Source: Tabrizicola caldifontis (GTDB lineage Bacteria > Pseudomonadota > Alphaproteobacteria > Rhodobacterales > Rhodobacteraceae). From it: a stretch of DNA of 64,000 bases. Location: NCBI RefSeq assembly GCF_004762095.1, contig NZ_SIJH01000015.1, positions 1 to 64,000 of the forward strand, given 5' to 3'. Below the pieces are notes generated by a model. That model was not told the origin of the DNA. It did no database searches and saw nothing but the letters and a program-made list of their open reading frames with translations. Shown in pieces: positions 1-8,273 of this stretch (the stretch's first letter is position 1; every line of letters starts with the position of its first letter). The translations under genes were made by a program, and so were the position numbers.

Positions 1-122
1 TCAGCCAGAAGACCGCCTTCTTCCACCTCGGAAACCTGGTGGAATACGGCGATACAGCACAGATCTTCACCAACCCGAAAGACCCAAGGACCGAAGCCTA
101 CATCACCGGCCGCATCGGGTAA
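1..122 (+). CDS. pstB: PstB, phosphate ABC transporter ATPase (C-terminal end only)
   Basis: Partial gene cut by the left edge; the reading frame runs from base 3 to the TAA at 120-122. The visible 39 residues contain the typical PstB tail ([11 protein letters not shown], then [18 protein letters not shown]), which follows the ABC domain of the phosphate importer ATPase. PstB energises PstSCA at the inner membrane. phoU starts 13 bases downstream, the usual pst-phoU-phoB order. Identification rests on the tail and the context only. Confidence 0.88.
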   Translation, partial: SQKTAFFHLGNLVEYGDTAQIFTNPKDPRTEAYITGRIG

Positions 123-134
123 GGAGCCGAACAT

Positions 135-842
135 ATGAACACAGCCCATATCGTCACCTCTTTCGACCGCGATCTGGATTCGGCCCAGGCGCTGGTAATG
201 CGTATGGGGGGATTGGTCGAGGCCGCGCTGCTGGAAGCGGCCGAGGCGCTGGATACCCGCGACGAGGATCTGGCCGCACGGGTATGCGCGGGGGATGCCG
301 CCATCGACGCCCTGGAGGACCAGATAAACACCGAATGCGCGCGCCTGATCGCGCTGCGCGCACCGACTGCGGGCGACCTGCGGACGGTGCTGACGGTGAT
401 GAAGATCGCCGCCGCACTGGAGCGGGCAGGGGATTATGCCAAGAACCTGGCCAAGCGCACCTCGATCCTGTCGCAGATGCAGCAGGTTCCTGGCGCGACC
501 GGCGCGATCCGCAGGCTGGCCAAGGCCGTGGTGCAGATGCTGACCGATGCCCTGGATGCCTACATCCGCCGCGATCTCAGGCTGGCCGAGGACGTGCGAC
601 TGCGCGACCGCGAGATCGATCAGATGTACAACTCGATCTTTCGGGAATTCCTGACGCACATGATGGAGGACCCGCGCAACATCGGGCCCTGCATGCATCT
701 TCACTTCATCGCCAAGAACATTGAGCGGGTGGGTGACCACGCCACCGCAGTTGCCGAACAGGTGATCTATCTGGTCACCGGCGCACTGCCGGAAGACGCG
801 CGACCCAAGGTCGATTCCACCGGTGTTCCGATACGGGGGTAA
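135..842 (+). CDS. phoU: PhoU, phosphate signalling regulator
   Basis: 235 residues, normal PhoU length. PhoU is a cytoplasmic all-helical protein with two PhoU repeats (roughly residues 20-105 and 120-210) that links the Pst transporter to the PhoR/PhoB two-component system and damps Pho signalling when phosphate is plentiful. The second repeat keeps the family signature ERVGDHA near residue 200, matching the metal-binding ExxxD pattern. It lies between pstB and phoB, with two bases separating its stop from the phoB ATG, so the three are probably cotranscribed. Confidence 0.95.
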   Translation: MNTAHIVTSFDRDLDSAQALVMRMGGLVEAALLEAAEALDTRDEDLAARVCAGDAAIDALEDQINTECARLIALRAPTAGDLRTVLTVMKIAAALERAGDYAKNLAKRTSILSQMQQVPGATGAIRRLAKAVVQMLTDALDAYIRRDLRLAEDVRLRDREIDQMYNSIFREFLTHMMEDPRNIGPCMHLHFIAKNIERVGDHATAVAEQVIYLVTGALPEDARPKVDSTGVPIRG

Positions 843-844
843 GC

Positions 845-1537
845 ATGGCACGCAGCGGACAGCCCAAGGTGCTTCTGGTCGAGGACGAGCCGGCGCAGCG
901 CACCGTTCTGGCCTACAACCTGGAAGCGGAAGGCTTTGCCGTCACTCAGGCCGACAACGGCGAGGACGCCATGATGCTGGTCGACGAGGAAGAGCCGGAC
1001 ATCATCATCCTTGATTGGATGATGCCCAAGGTCTCGGGCATCGAGGTCTGCCGACGGCTGAAGATGCGGCCCGAAACACGATCGATCCCGATCATCATGC
1101 TGTCGGCACGCGCCGAGGAGGTCGACCGCATCCGGGGCCTTGAAACCGGGGCAGACGATTATGTGATCAAGCCCTATTCGGTGCTGGAACTCATGGCACG
1201 GGCGCGGGCGCAGTTGCGGCGGGTGCGGCCCTCGACGGCAGGCGTCGTGCTGGAGCATGAGGATATCAGGCTGGACCCCGAGAGCCACCGAGTCTATCGG
1301 GGCGACAAGGTGCTGAAACTGGGTCCGACCGAGTTCAAGCTTCTTGTCACGTTGATGGAGCGCCCGGGCCGGGTGTTCAGCCGCGAGCAGCTGCTGGATC
1401 TGGTCTGGGGCCGTGACATATACGTCGACACCCGCACGGTGGACGTGCATGTGGGCCGGCTGCGGAAAAGCCTGATGCAGTATGGCGGGTCCGACCCGGT
1501 TCGCACGGTGCGCGGCGCGGGATACGCGCTGGGCTGA
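845..1537 (+). CDS. phoB: PhoB, phosphate-regulon response regulator
   Basis: 230 residues: an N-terminal receiver domain (acidic pocket at residues 13-15, predicted phospho-acceptor Asp57 in IIILDWMMP, Lys109 in VIKPYS) and a C-terminal winged helix of the OmpR/PhoB type ending in DVHVGRLRKSL and VRTVRGAGYALG. It should activate pho-box promoters after phosphorylation by PhoR at low phosphate. No phoR is seen in the window. Its position directly after phoU distinguishes it from other OmpR-family regulators. Confidence 0.93.
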   Translation: MARSGQPKVLLVEDEPAQRTVLAYNLEAEGFAVTQADNGEDAMMLVDEEEPDIIILDWMMPKVSGIEVCRRLKMRPETRSIPIIMLSARAEEVDRIRGLETGADDYVIKPYSVLELMARARAQLRRVRPSTAGVVLEHEDIRLDPESHRVYRGDKVLKLGPTEFKLLVTLMERPGRVFSREQLLDLVWGRDIYVDTRTVDVHVGRLRKSLMQYGGSDPVRTVRGAGYALG

Positions 1538-1642
1538 TCCCCGGGCGGTGGCGCGGCCGGGCGCAGGCTGTCGACAGAATCTTCGTTCGGGTGGTTGCGT
1601 GGCGTGCTAACCTTCGCGGGGCACGACTCGGCGGAGGCTCGG

Positions 1643-2050
1643 ATGGCTTGGGGCGGGGAACATGACGCTGTGCGCGCGGTCGTGGTCGACTATCTGGAAG
1701 GAATGTGCTGGGGCGATGAGGCGAAGCTGCGGCGGGCGTTCCATCCCGGCGCTCTTCAGGTCGGCCATTTCGCCGAGACCTACGAGTTCTTCCCGCTGGA
1801 AGAGTTCATCGACTGGGTGAAGAGCGAGGAAACGGCACCCGAAGGCTCGCCGATCATCGCGGAGCTTCTGTCGATCGAGGTGACCGGCACGGTCGCGGTG
1901 GCCAAGCTGACGGACACCTGTTTCGGGACAGACTTTACCGATTACCTGGTGATGGTGAAAGACCGGCCCGATACGCAGGGCAAGTGGCAGATTGTGACAA
2001 AGGCCTATCACGTCCATGCCGGGCGCGGATTTCCCCCCGGCGCGGCCTAG
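1643..2050 (+). CDS. NTF2-like / putative lumazine-binding family protein
   Basis: 135 residues. The fold and sequence pattern (long N-terminal helix with LRRAFHPGA, then strands with VAVAKLTDTCFGTDFTDYLVMVK and a final WQIVTKAYHVH) match the nuclear transport factor 2-like superfamily, close to the putative lumazine-binding group. Many members have no known substrate. I chose the ATG at 1643 because a GGAGG at 1633-1637 lies five bases upstream; an in-frame start at 1595 lacks such a site. It is convergent with the aminotransferase-fold gene downstream, overlapping its stop by four bases. Function unknown. Confidence 0.75.
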   Translation: MAWGGEHDAVRAVVVDYLEGMCWGDEAKLRRAFHPGALQVGHFAETYEFFPLEEFIDWVKSEETAPEGSPIIAELLSIEVTGTVAVAKLTDTCFGTDFTDYLVMVKDRPDTQGKWQIVTKAYHVHAGRGFPPGAA

Positions 2051-3360
2051 AGGGTCGGCAGGAGCCGGTCGAGCGTGCTCAGAACCTGATCCACGTTGGA
2101 CAGGCCGAACGGCAGCGGCGGGCGGATCTTCAGGCTGTCGCCAAGGGACCCGGTCGAGCTGATCAGGATACGGTTCTCGCGCAGGGCGTTCACAAGGCGC
2201 GCGGTGCGCGCCGGGTCGGGCCGGCCGTCGGTCAGGATGGTCTGGCCGAGGAACAGGCCGGCGGCGCGGGTCTCGCCAAGGGCTTCGTGACGTTGTGCAA
2301 GGCTGCGCAAGCCTTCGGCAAAAGCGGCGCCTACGCTGGCCGCATTCTGTTGCAGGTTTTCGTCCCTGATCACGTCAAGCACGGCCAGCCCGACGGCCGC
2401 AGCGACGGCGTTGCCACCGAAGGTGTTGAAATAGCGCGCCCTTGCACCGAACTCGGCAACGATTTCAGGCTTCAGCACAAGACCCGCCAAGGGATATCCG
2501 TTGCCCATGGGCTTGCCCATGGACACCATGTCGGGCGTGATGCCGTGGCGCTGGAAGCCCCAGAAATGGCTGCCGGTGCGGCCGAAGCCAGGCTGTACCT
2601 CATCTGCCAGGAAAAGGCCGCCCCTTGCACGGACCGCAGCAGCGGCAGGGGCAAGGAAGCCCGCCGGATCGGGGTATACGCCATCGGAAGAGAAGATCGT
2701 GTCAACGATCAGAAGGGCCGGCCGGATCCCCTGTGCCTGCATCTTGTCGCAGGCCGCGCCGACGGCCTGCGCGAAACCCTGGGCGATGCCCTGCGGATAA
2801 TTGGCGGCGCAGGGTGCCGGGATCGGAAAGACCGTCGGGCCAGGGGCTACTGCGGGGCCAATGGACATCGACATCTCGGCGGTGGCCAGCGTAACGCCAT
2901 GGTAGGCATTGTCGGTGACGATGACCCCGGTTCCGCCGGTCGCGGCGCGGGCGATACGCAGCGCCAGGTCATTTGCCTCGGACCCGGTGCAGGTGAACAT
3001 GACGTGGCACAATTCGGGCGGGAAGAGGGCGAGCAGGCGTTCCGCATAGTCCAGGATAGCTTCATGCAGATAGCGCGTGTGGGTGGCCAGGGTGGCGGCC
3101 TGCTTCGCCAGCGCCTCTACCACGCGCGGGTGGCAGTGCCCGACGGATGCGACGTTGTTGTAGCAATCCAGATAGGCGGTACCGTCAGCATCATGCAGCC
3201 AGACCCCTTCTCCCCGGATCGGATGCACGGGGGTTTCATAGAACAGCCGGTACGCTGGGCCCAGAAGCCTTGCCCGGCGATCGGCAAGCGCCTGATCCTG
3301 CGGCGAAAGCTTCCCTGCGCCGGGGGTGTAGGCGTTCAGCATCGTGGTCTGGCGGATCAT
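2047..3360 (-). CDS. Class III aminotransferase-fold PLP enzyme, possible phospho-lyase
   Basis: 437 residues, PLP-dependent class III fold: Asp253 in FLADEVQPGFGR and the predicted Schiff-base Lys283 in MGKPMGNGYP. The N-terminal pattern (Asp-rich start, YLDCYNNVASVGHCHPRV) resembles the ethanolamine-phosphate and 5-phosphohydroxylysine phospho-lyases more than ordinary omega-transaminases. The ATG overlaps the stop of the upstream kinase gene (ATGA), so the two are translationally coupled. Known family: human AGXT2L1/AGXT2L2 eliminate phosphate from phospho-amines. Inference: the upstream kinase supplies the phosphorylated substrate. A plain transaminase remains possible. Confidence 0.8.
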   Translation of the reverse strand: MIRQTTMLNAYTPGAGKLSPQDQALADRRARLLGPAYRLFYETPVHPIRGEGVWLHDADGTAYLDCYNNVASVGHCHPRVVEALAKQAATLATHTRYLHEAILDYAERLLALFPPELCHVMFTCTGSEANDLALRIARAATGGTGVIVTDNAYHGVTLATAEMSMSIGPAVAPGPTVFPIPAPCAANYPQGIAQGFAQAVGAACDKMQAQGIRPALLIVDTIFSSDGVYPDPAGFLAPAAAAVRARGGLFLADEVQPGFGRTGSHFWGFQRHGITPDMVSMGKPMGNGYPLAGLVLKPEIVAEFGARARYFNTFGGNAVAAAVGLAVLDVIRDENLQQNAASVGAAFAEGLRSLAQRHEALGETRAAGLFLGQTILTDGRPDPARTARLVNALRENRILISSTGSLGDSLKIRPPLPFGLSNVDQVLSTLDRLLPTL

Positions 3361-4388
3361 GGGGCAGCTCTTTCGCAGGCAGTTTGCAGGTGGTCGGCAA
3401 TGGCCCGGCTGTCCCGCGATGCCAATGCCTCGAACCCTGCACGCGAAGCCGGGACATTGCGCAGGATGTAGGCAGCATTTTCGGGGTAGCGCATGGCACG
3501 CCAGGCGGTGATGGCAAGCGTCGTGGCCAGCCGCGCGGTGATCAGGTCAGGAAGGAGACGGAGTTCTTCCTCGCCCAGCGGGGCAGATGCCCGGTAGGCG
3601 GCGGTCAGCGGAACAAGCAGCGATAGCGGATCCGAAGGCTCGATCAGGTATGAGGCTGCGACGGCAAGATCGCAGATGCGGTGCGACAGCGTCATGTCGC
3701 CGAAGTCCAGGATGCCGGCAAGCCGGGTTGGATCGGCCGGGTCGGCAAGCAGGTTGTGAGGATTGAAATCGCCGTGGATGACCTGACGCGGCAACCGCGC
3801 CAGGGCCGGGGCAACCTGGGCGCGAAAGCGGTCCAGGAAGGTCTCGATCCGCGGGCGCAGGTCGTCGGAGAGCGCTGGCAGAAGTGGTGCGAGGTCGGCC
3901 GCGTTGCGGATATCCCAAAGAAGGTGGTGATCGGCGGCCGGGTGGGTGAACCCGGCAAGGGCCGTGTCGAGCCTGCCAAGGGCCCGGCCGATCGCGGCCG
4001 AGAGCGCGGGGATGCGTGGAACATGCGCGAGCGGAGTGCCGGGCAACCACGTCAGAAGCCGCAGGGCGCCGTGCGCGGTGGGGATTACAAGGCGCCCATC
4101 GCAGGCCGGAATGACCCGCGGCGTCGGCAGGTCGGGGGCCTCGCGCGCGGTGTGGACAAGGGCAAGTGTCTGGAACTCTGTCAGATCAAGGGGCTCTGAC
4201 GGATTGGCAAGTTTCAGGGTGAAACTGCCACCGCGCGTTTCAAGGCGATGGTTCTGATCCCGCTCGGATGTCAGGGGATGCAGTATTCCGTTCATGCCCC
4301 AATGGGTTTCGGCAAGGGCGGCAAGCTCCTGTGCCGGAACACGGGGCGGGGGCATCGAAAGCAGCGATCCGGCAGGGTCTTGCGTCAT
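3357..4388 (-). CDS. APH-family phosphotransferase, hydroxylysine-kinase-like
   Basis: 343 residues from the ATG at 4388; a TTG at 4409 would add seven residues but has no better ribosome site. Aminoglycoside phosphotransferase/choline kinase fold: nucleotide-binding Lys59 (FTLKLAN), Brenner motif HGDFNPHNLL with catalytic Asp207, and metal-binding DFGD at 228-231. The gene order kinase then class III PLP enzyme, with overlapping ends, mirrors the hydroxylysine kinase (HYKK/AGPHD1) and phospho-lyase pair. Substrate inferred, not shown; a choline, ethanolamine or homoserine-type kinase is the alternative. Confidence 0.78.
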   Translation of the reverse strand: MTQDPAGSLLSMPPPRVPAQELAALAETHWGMNGILHPLTSERDQNHRLETRGGSFTLKLANPSEPLDLTEFQTLALVHTAREAPDLPTPRVIPACDGRLVIPTAHGALRLLTWLPGTPLAHVPRIPALSAAIGRALGRLDTALAGFTHPAADHHLLWDIRNAADLAPLLPALSDDLRPRIETFLDRFRAQVAPALARLPRQVIHGDFNPHNLLADPADPTRLAGILDFGDMTLSHRICDLAVAASYLIEPSDPLSLLVPLTAAYRASAPLGEEELRLLPDLITARLATTLAITAWRAMRYPENAAYILRNVPASRAGFEALASRDSRAIADHLQTACERAAP

Positions 4389-4458
4389 GGGTCTTGTCCT
4401 GGCCGGCAAGATAGCGGCTGCGGCGCTGGGGGCCAGTGGAATGTGGGATTGACATTTA

Positions 4459-4473
4459 TGACTCTTTTACTCA
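4459..4473 (+). promoter_or_regulatory. Candidate iron-responsive operator (TGA-N9-TCA)
   Basis: The 15-mer TGACTCTTTTACTCA fits the TGA-N9-TCA iron-responsive operator described for RirA/Iron-Rhodo regulation in alphaproteobacteria. It sits 57 bases before a small ORF and 188 bases before hemP. A TTGACA at 4449-4454 overlaps its left side and could be a -35 element, although no convincing -10 follows at standard spacing. Confidence 0.55.
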
Positions 4474-4529
4474 GGTTAAGCATGAAAGCCTAGCCAACCC
4501 TCACGGGTCCGCCCGGTGTCGTTCAGCAG

Positions 4530-4664
4530 ATGGAGTTCGCCATGCACAAGACCGGCGCGGCCCTTTCGGGCGATGTCCCGGACCTGATCCTTTCCGCGGC
4601 ACGGGGCGTCTTTCCCGGCACCGCACTGGAGGCACTGATCGCGCGGATGGAGACGGCGAAATGA
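4530..4664 (+). CDS. Small ORF (44 aa) coupled to hemP
   Basis: ATG at 4530, with an alternative at 4542. The predicted peptide is 44 residues with a mostly helical middle (DLILSAARGVFPGTALEALI) and no signal peptide or membrane segment. Its TGA at 4662-4664 overlaps the hemP ATG at 4661 (ATGA), which suggests translational coupling. Third-position GC is high, as in real genes nearby. I do not recognise the family. It could be a short regulator or a translation-coupling leader for hemP. Confidence 0.5.
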   Translation: MEFAMHKTGAALSGDVPDLILSAARGVFPGTALEALIARMETAK

Positions 4665-4819
4665 ACGCCCGGGTCGATCTCTGGCTGACGAAGGATGCCA
4701 CGCCAGTGCATGATGCCCGGGCGCTGACCGAAGGCGGGAGCCTCGCGCGGATCGTGCTGGACGGACAGGTCTACACTCTGCGGATCACCCGGGCAGGGAA
4801 GCTGATCCTGACCAAGTGA
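4661..4819 (+). CDS. hemP: HemP, hemin uptake family protein
   Basis: 52 residues. The C-terminal half (LTEGGSLARIVLDGQVYTLRIT, ending GKLILTK) is the conserved HemP domain. HemP proteins are small cytoplasmic proteins tied to iron and haem uptake; in several bacteria they act as regulators or activators of haem-uptake genes. No haem receptor or ABC transporter is adjacent, so it stands alone here. The candidate iron box upstream fits iron-repressed expression. Start chosen at the ATG overlapping the preceding 44-residue ORF. Confidence 0.85.
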   Translation: MNARVDLWLTKDATPVHDARALTEGGSLARIVLDGQVYTLRITRAGKLILTK

Positions 4820-5285
4820 GGGGGGCACCGCGCACGGTCAAGGCGGCGTTACGCTTGCGTGCCGCAACGCAGCGCACATCTGGACGCTGCATTGCGGCAT
4901 GATATTGGGAACGTGGGATTAATCGGCTGAAGGTCGGGGAAGACGCCGTCTATTTTCCGTCTTCCTTGCGTCTTGCTTCCGTCTCTATGCGCGGGTGGAT
5001 TGCGGGGCGTTAACCTTGTCCAGCGAAACGGACCCGGAGCGGCGTGGCGATCTTGATGGTGGGGCGACGGTTCGCCCCCCCACTCCCGTCCCCTCCCACG
5101 AGGGGGAGGGGAAGTGCCTTGACCCGGTCGCGTCGCAGGATGCCTGACGAACCAGATAGAGCGCCCTTCCAGGCGCAAGCCTGTGTTGTCTCGCCTCTGA
5201 TGGCAAGGCGCTCAACCGGCTCGTGTGAGCCTGCGGCTGGGATGTTTGGGCAGACAGGAATGGGCCGGGCGAAGTGACCTTGCAG
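4820..5285. other. Intergenic region between hemP and ppsA
   Basis: 466 bases with no convincing gene on either strand. It holds a GC-rich palindrome (5089-5112) of a family seen again at 47.4 kb and 55.1 kb, and at 5176-5223 a segment about 80 percent alike by eye to 55267-55311. hemP and ppsA are convergent here, so the palindrome may also serve as a terminator. Confidence 0.7.
5089..5112. repeat. GC-rich palindromic repeat, copy 1
   Basis: CCCCTCCC (5090-5097) pairs with GGGAGGGG (5104-5111), plus a T-A pair outside, around a six-base loop ACGAGG. The flanking C-run pattern resembles 47425-47463 and 55089-55129, so it is probably a REP-like dispersed element. Confidence 0.65.
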
Positions 5286-7700
5286 TCAGCGTTTCTTCCC
5301 TTTCTTTGTCTTGTGTGGGCCGCTTTCCGCATCCGCCACGTTGCGTTTCACCGCGATGAAGCTATCCGGTGTGACAGAGATCGAATCGATTCCGGCATCG
5401 ACCAGCAGCTTGGCGAAGGCCGGGTTGTTAGATGGCGCCTGGCCGCAGAGACCGACCTTGGCCCCGGCCTTGTGAGCACGGGTGATCAGGCTTTCGATCA
5501 TCCACAGGACTGCGGGGTTCGATTCGTCGAACAGCTCCGCCAACGCCTCGGAGTCGCGGTCGATGCCGAGGGTAAGCTGGGTCAGGTCGTTCGAGCCGAT
5601 CGAGAACCCGTCGAAGCGGCTGGCGAAGGCCTCGGCCAGAATGACGTTGGCCGGAATTTCGCCCATGACATAGACCTGAAGCCCGTCCTTGCCACGTTTC
5701 AGTCCGTGGCGGGCCATGCTGGCGAGCACGCGGTCGGCTTCATCCGGGCTGCGGCAGAAGGGGATCATCACGACGACATTGTCGAAACCCATGTCCTTCC
5801 GCAGCCGGTGGATCGCCTTGCATTCCAGCGCGAAGCCCGCCTCATACCGCGGCGAGTAATAGCGGGACGCTCCGCGGAACCCGATCATCGGGTTTTCCTC
5901 CTTCGGCTCGAACTCTGCCCCGCCAAGAAGGTCGGCATATTCGTTGGTCTTGAAATCGCTCATCCGCACGATGACGGGCCGCGGGTAGGCCACGGCGGCA
6001 ATTTGCGACAGACCCCGCGCGAGGCCGTCAACAAAGTATTCGGTCTTGTCGGCAAAGCCCCTGGTCAGTTCCGCGATCCGGGCCTTGGCCGTTTCGTCCT
6101 TCAGGCTGTCGAAATGGACCAGCGCCATGGGATGCACCTTTAGTGCGTTCATGATCACGAATTCCATCCGTGCAAGGCCCACGCCATCGGCCGGTAGCCG
6201 CCACCAGCGGAAGGCGGCGGAAGGGTTGGCCATGTTCAGCATGACCTGAGTTCTTGTCTTTGGCAGATCGTCCAGCCGCAGGATTTCGGAGGTGAATTCG
6301 GCGATGCCTTCGTGGACCACGCCTTCATCGCCGCCGGTGCAGGAGACGGTGACTTCCTGCTCGTCATGCAGGACATGGGTCGCATTGCCGGTGCCGACGA
6401 TGGCAGGCAACCCCAGCTCGCGGCTGACGATGGCGGCGTGGCTGGTGCGCCCCCCGTGGTCGGTGACGATGGCCGAGGCGCGTTTCATGATCGGCACCCA
6501 GTCAGGGTCGGTCGTGCCGGTGACAAGGATCGAGCCGTCGATGAACTTGTCGATGTCCTTCGCGCTTTCGAGGATCGAGACGCGGCCCGTTGCAACGGCC
6601 GAACCTACGGAAAGACCGGTGACCAGCGGTCTTCCGGCCTTCTTCACCGTGTAAGACCGGATTTCGCCGGCAGCAGCGCGCGACTGAACCGTTTCGGGCC
6701 GTGCCTGGACGATGAAGAGTTCCCCCGTCTCGCCGTCGCGGGCCCATTCCATGTCCATCGGCAGGCCGTAATGCGCCTCGATTGTGGCGGCCATGCGGGC
6801 AAGGTCGAGGATTTCGGCGTCGGACAGGACGAAGGCGGCGCGTTCGGCCTTCGAGGTCGGAACATTCTTCGTCGCCGCGCCCTGCCCGCCGGCATAGACC
6901 ATCTTGATCGCCTTCTCGCCCAGCGACTTCTTCAGGATCGGTTTCAGTTTCCTGTTTGCAAGGAAAGGCTTGTACACCACGTATTCGTCGGGGTTGACCG
7001 CGCCCTGTACCACGTTTTCGCCAAGGCCCCAGGCAGCGGTGATCAGCGCCACCTTGTCGAAACCGCTTTCGGTGTCGATCGAGAACATCACCCCCGACCC
7101 GCCGGTATCGGCGCGAACCATGCGCTGGACACCCACGGAAAGGGCGACCTTGGTGTGATCGAAGCCCTTCAACTGCCGGTAGGTCATCGCCCTGTCGGTG
7201 AAAAGCGAGGCATAGCAGCGCCGGCAGGCCGCCAGAACTTCTGCCTCGCCCCGGACGTTCAGGTAGGTTTCCTGCTGTCCGGCGAAGCTGGCATCCGGCA
7301 GATCCTCGGCCGTGGCGGAAGATCGGACGGCAACAGGCAGATCCCTCGTGCCGGCCCGACGCGAGAGCTCACGATAGCTTTCGATGATGTCATCCCGGAT
7401 GTCCTTCGGCCAGTCGCCTTGAAGGACCATCGCGCGGATCTGCTGGCCGGCTTCCTGCAGCGTGATGCGGTGATCCTGCCAGCGCGCCACCACGGCACCG
7501 ATCCGGTCTTCCAGATCGTTTGCCTTCAGATAGGCGCGATAGGCATCCGCAGTGGTGGCAAAGCCGCCGGGAACCCGGATTCCCTTCTTGCCCAGTTGCC
7601 GGACCATTTCGCCCAGTGAACTGTTCTTGCCCCCGACCATTGCGACATCGCCGCGCGTGAGGTCCTCGAACCACATGACGTTGACGGACTTTTGCGGCAT
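5286..7700 (-). CDS. ppsA: Phosphoenolpyruvate synthase
   Basis: 804 residues from the ATG at 7700, chosen because GGAG lies eight bases upstream; a TTG four codons earlier is less likely. PpsA converts pyruvate, ATP and water to PEP, AMP and phosphate for gluconeogenesis. Visible parts: the N-terminal ATP-grasp-like PEP/pyruvate-binding domain (MVGGKNSSLGEM near residue 25, RSSATAEDLPDASFAGQQ near 130), the swivelling phosphohistidine domain with His421 in GGRTSHAAIVSR, and the C-terminal TIM barrel with GLCGQAPSNNP. A short C-terminal tail is lysine-rich. Complete. Confidence 0.95.
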   Translation of the reverse strand: MPQKSVNVMWFEDLTRGDVAMVGGKNSSLGEMVRQLGKKGIRVPGGFATTADAYRAYLKANDLEDRIGAVVARWQDHRITLQEAGQQIRAMVLQGDWPKDIRDDIIESYRELSRRAGTRDLPVAVRSSATAEDLPDASFAGQQETYLNVRGEAEVLAACRRCYASLFTDRAMTYRQLKGFDHTKVALSVGVQRMVRADTGGSGVMFSIDTESGFDKVALITAAWGLGENVVQGAVNPDEYVVYKPFLANRKLKPILKKSLGEKAIKMVYAGGQGAATKNVPTSKAERAAFVLSDAEILDLARMAATIEAHYGLPMDMEWARDGETGELFIVQARPETVQSRAAAGEIRSYTVKKAGRPLVTGLSVGSAVATGRVSILESAKDIDKFIDGSILVTGTTDPDWVPIMKRASAIVTDHGGRTSHAAIVSRELGLPAIVGTGNATHVLHDEQEVTVSCTGGDEGVVHEGIAEFTSEILRLDDLPKTRTQVMLNMANPSAAFRWWRLPADGVGLARMEFVIMNALKVHPMALVHFDSLKDETAKARIAELTRGFADKTEYFVDGLARGLSQIAAVAYPRPVIVRMSDFKTNEYADLLGGAEFEPKEENPMIGFRGASRYYSPRYEAGFALECKAIHRLRKDMGFDNVVVMIPFCRSPDEADRVLASMARHGLKRGKDGLQVYVMGEIPANVILAEAFASRFDGFSIGSNDLTQLTLGIDRDSEALAELFDESNPAVLWMIESLITRAHKAGAKVGLCGQAPSNNPAFAKLLVDAGIDSISVTPDSFIAVKRNVADAESGPHKTKKGKKR

Positions 7701-7835
7701 CGTGCGCTCCAACCAGGTGACAGGAATTCAGGTGAGAGCATGCGCCCGTATTTCGCCGCGCGTCTTGATACGGATCAAGGTGGGCATGCCGGCCGGCATG
7801 TCCTATGTTCGGGAAATGAGGAAAGAGGGCGCAGG

Positions 7836-8198
7836 ATGAGCAAGAGCGAAATTCGGCAATTGAGGCGGCGGTTGCAGGGTGCCTCGGCCTTGGGGGTGGA
7901 AGAATTCGACCGCGCTGCCGTTCTGCTACGTCGGGTGTTTCCGAAGATGCCGGAACCTGCGCCGGGCAGGGGTGACCTGATCGGGCAGCTTCTGCATGCA
8001 GTGGACCTGTGCCTGCCGGGGTGGTCGATCCAGCTTACCGGCAAGGCGACCGAGCCGGACGGGCACTGGCGCTGTTCCCTCCGCGAGACGCGCGGCAGCG
8101 ACGAGATCGAGGGCATCGGTCTGGGGACCGGCCGCGTGGTGGAACTGGCACTGCTTGAGGCGCTGCTGGACGTGGCGGAACAGCGGGCGCTGGTCTGA
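7836..8198 (+). CDS. Hypothetical protein, 120 aa
   Basis: ATG at 7836 after a purine-rich GAGGGCGCAGG. Soluble and mixed alpha/beta, with an arginine-rich first helix and no signal or membrane segment. The end (VELALLEALLDVAEQRALV) is helical. It is divergent from ppsA. I do not recognise the family. Codon use and high third-position GC match its neighbours, so it is probably a real gene of the lineage. Confidence 0.6.
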   Translation: MSKSEIRQLRRRLQGASALGVEEFDRAAVLLRRVFPKMPEPAPGRGDLIGQLLHAVDLCLPGWSIQLTGKATEPDGHWRCSLRETRGSDEIEGIGLGTGRVVELALLEALLDVAEQRALV

Positions 8199-8273
8199 CG
8201 GCTGGTTGATGATTTCGGCGCTGCTCTTCGGCTGTGATCCCGTAGGGCGGCGCGGTCGAAACAGCAGGGCCGG

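Noticed and set aside
1984-3471. Plus-strand frame opposite the class III PLP enzyme
   Set aside because: The minus strand encodes a complete enzyme with catalytic residues; the plus frame shows no domain.
4849-5178. Frames in the hemP-ppsA gap
   Set aside because: They run through the palindromic repeat and have non-coding codon use.
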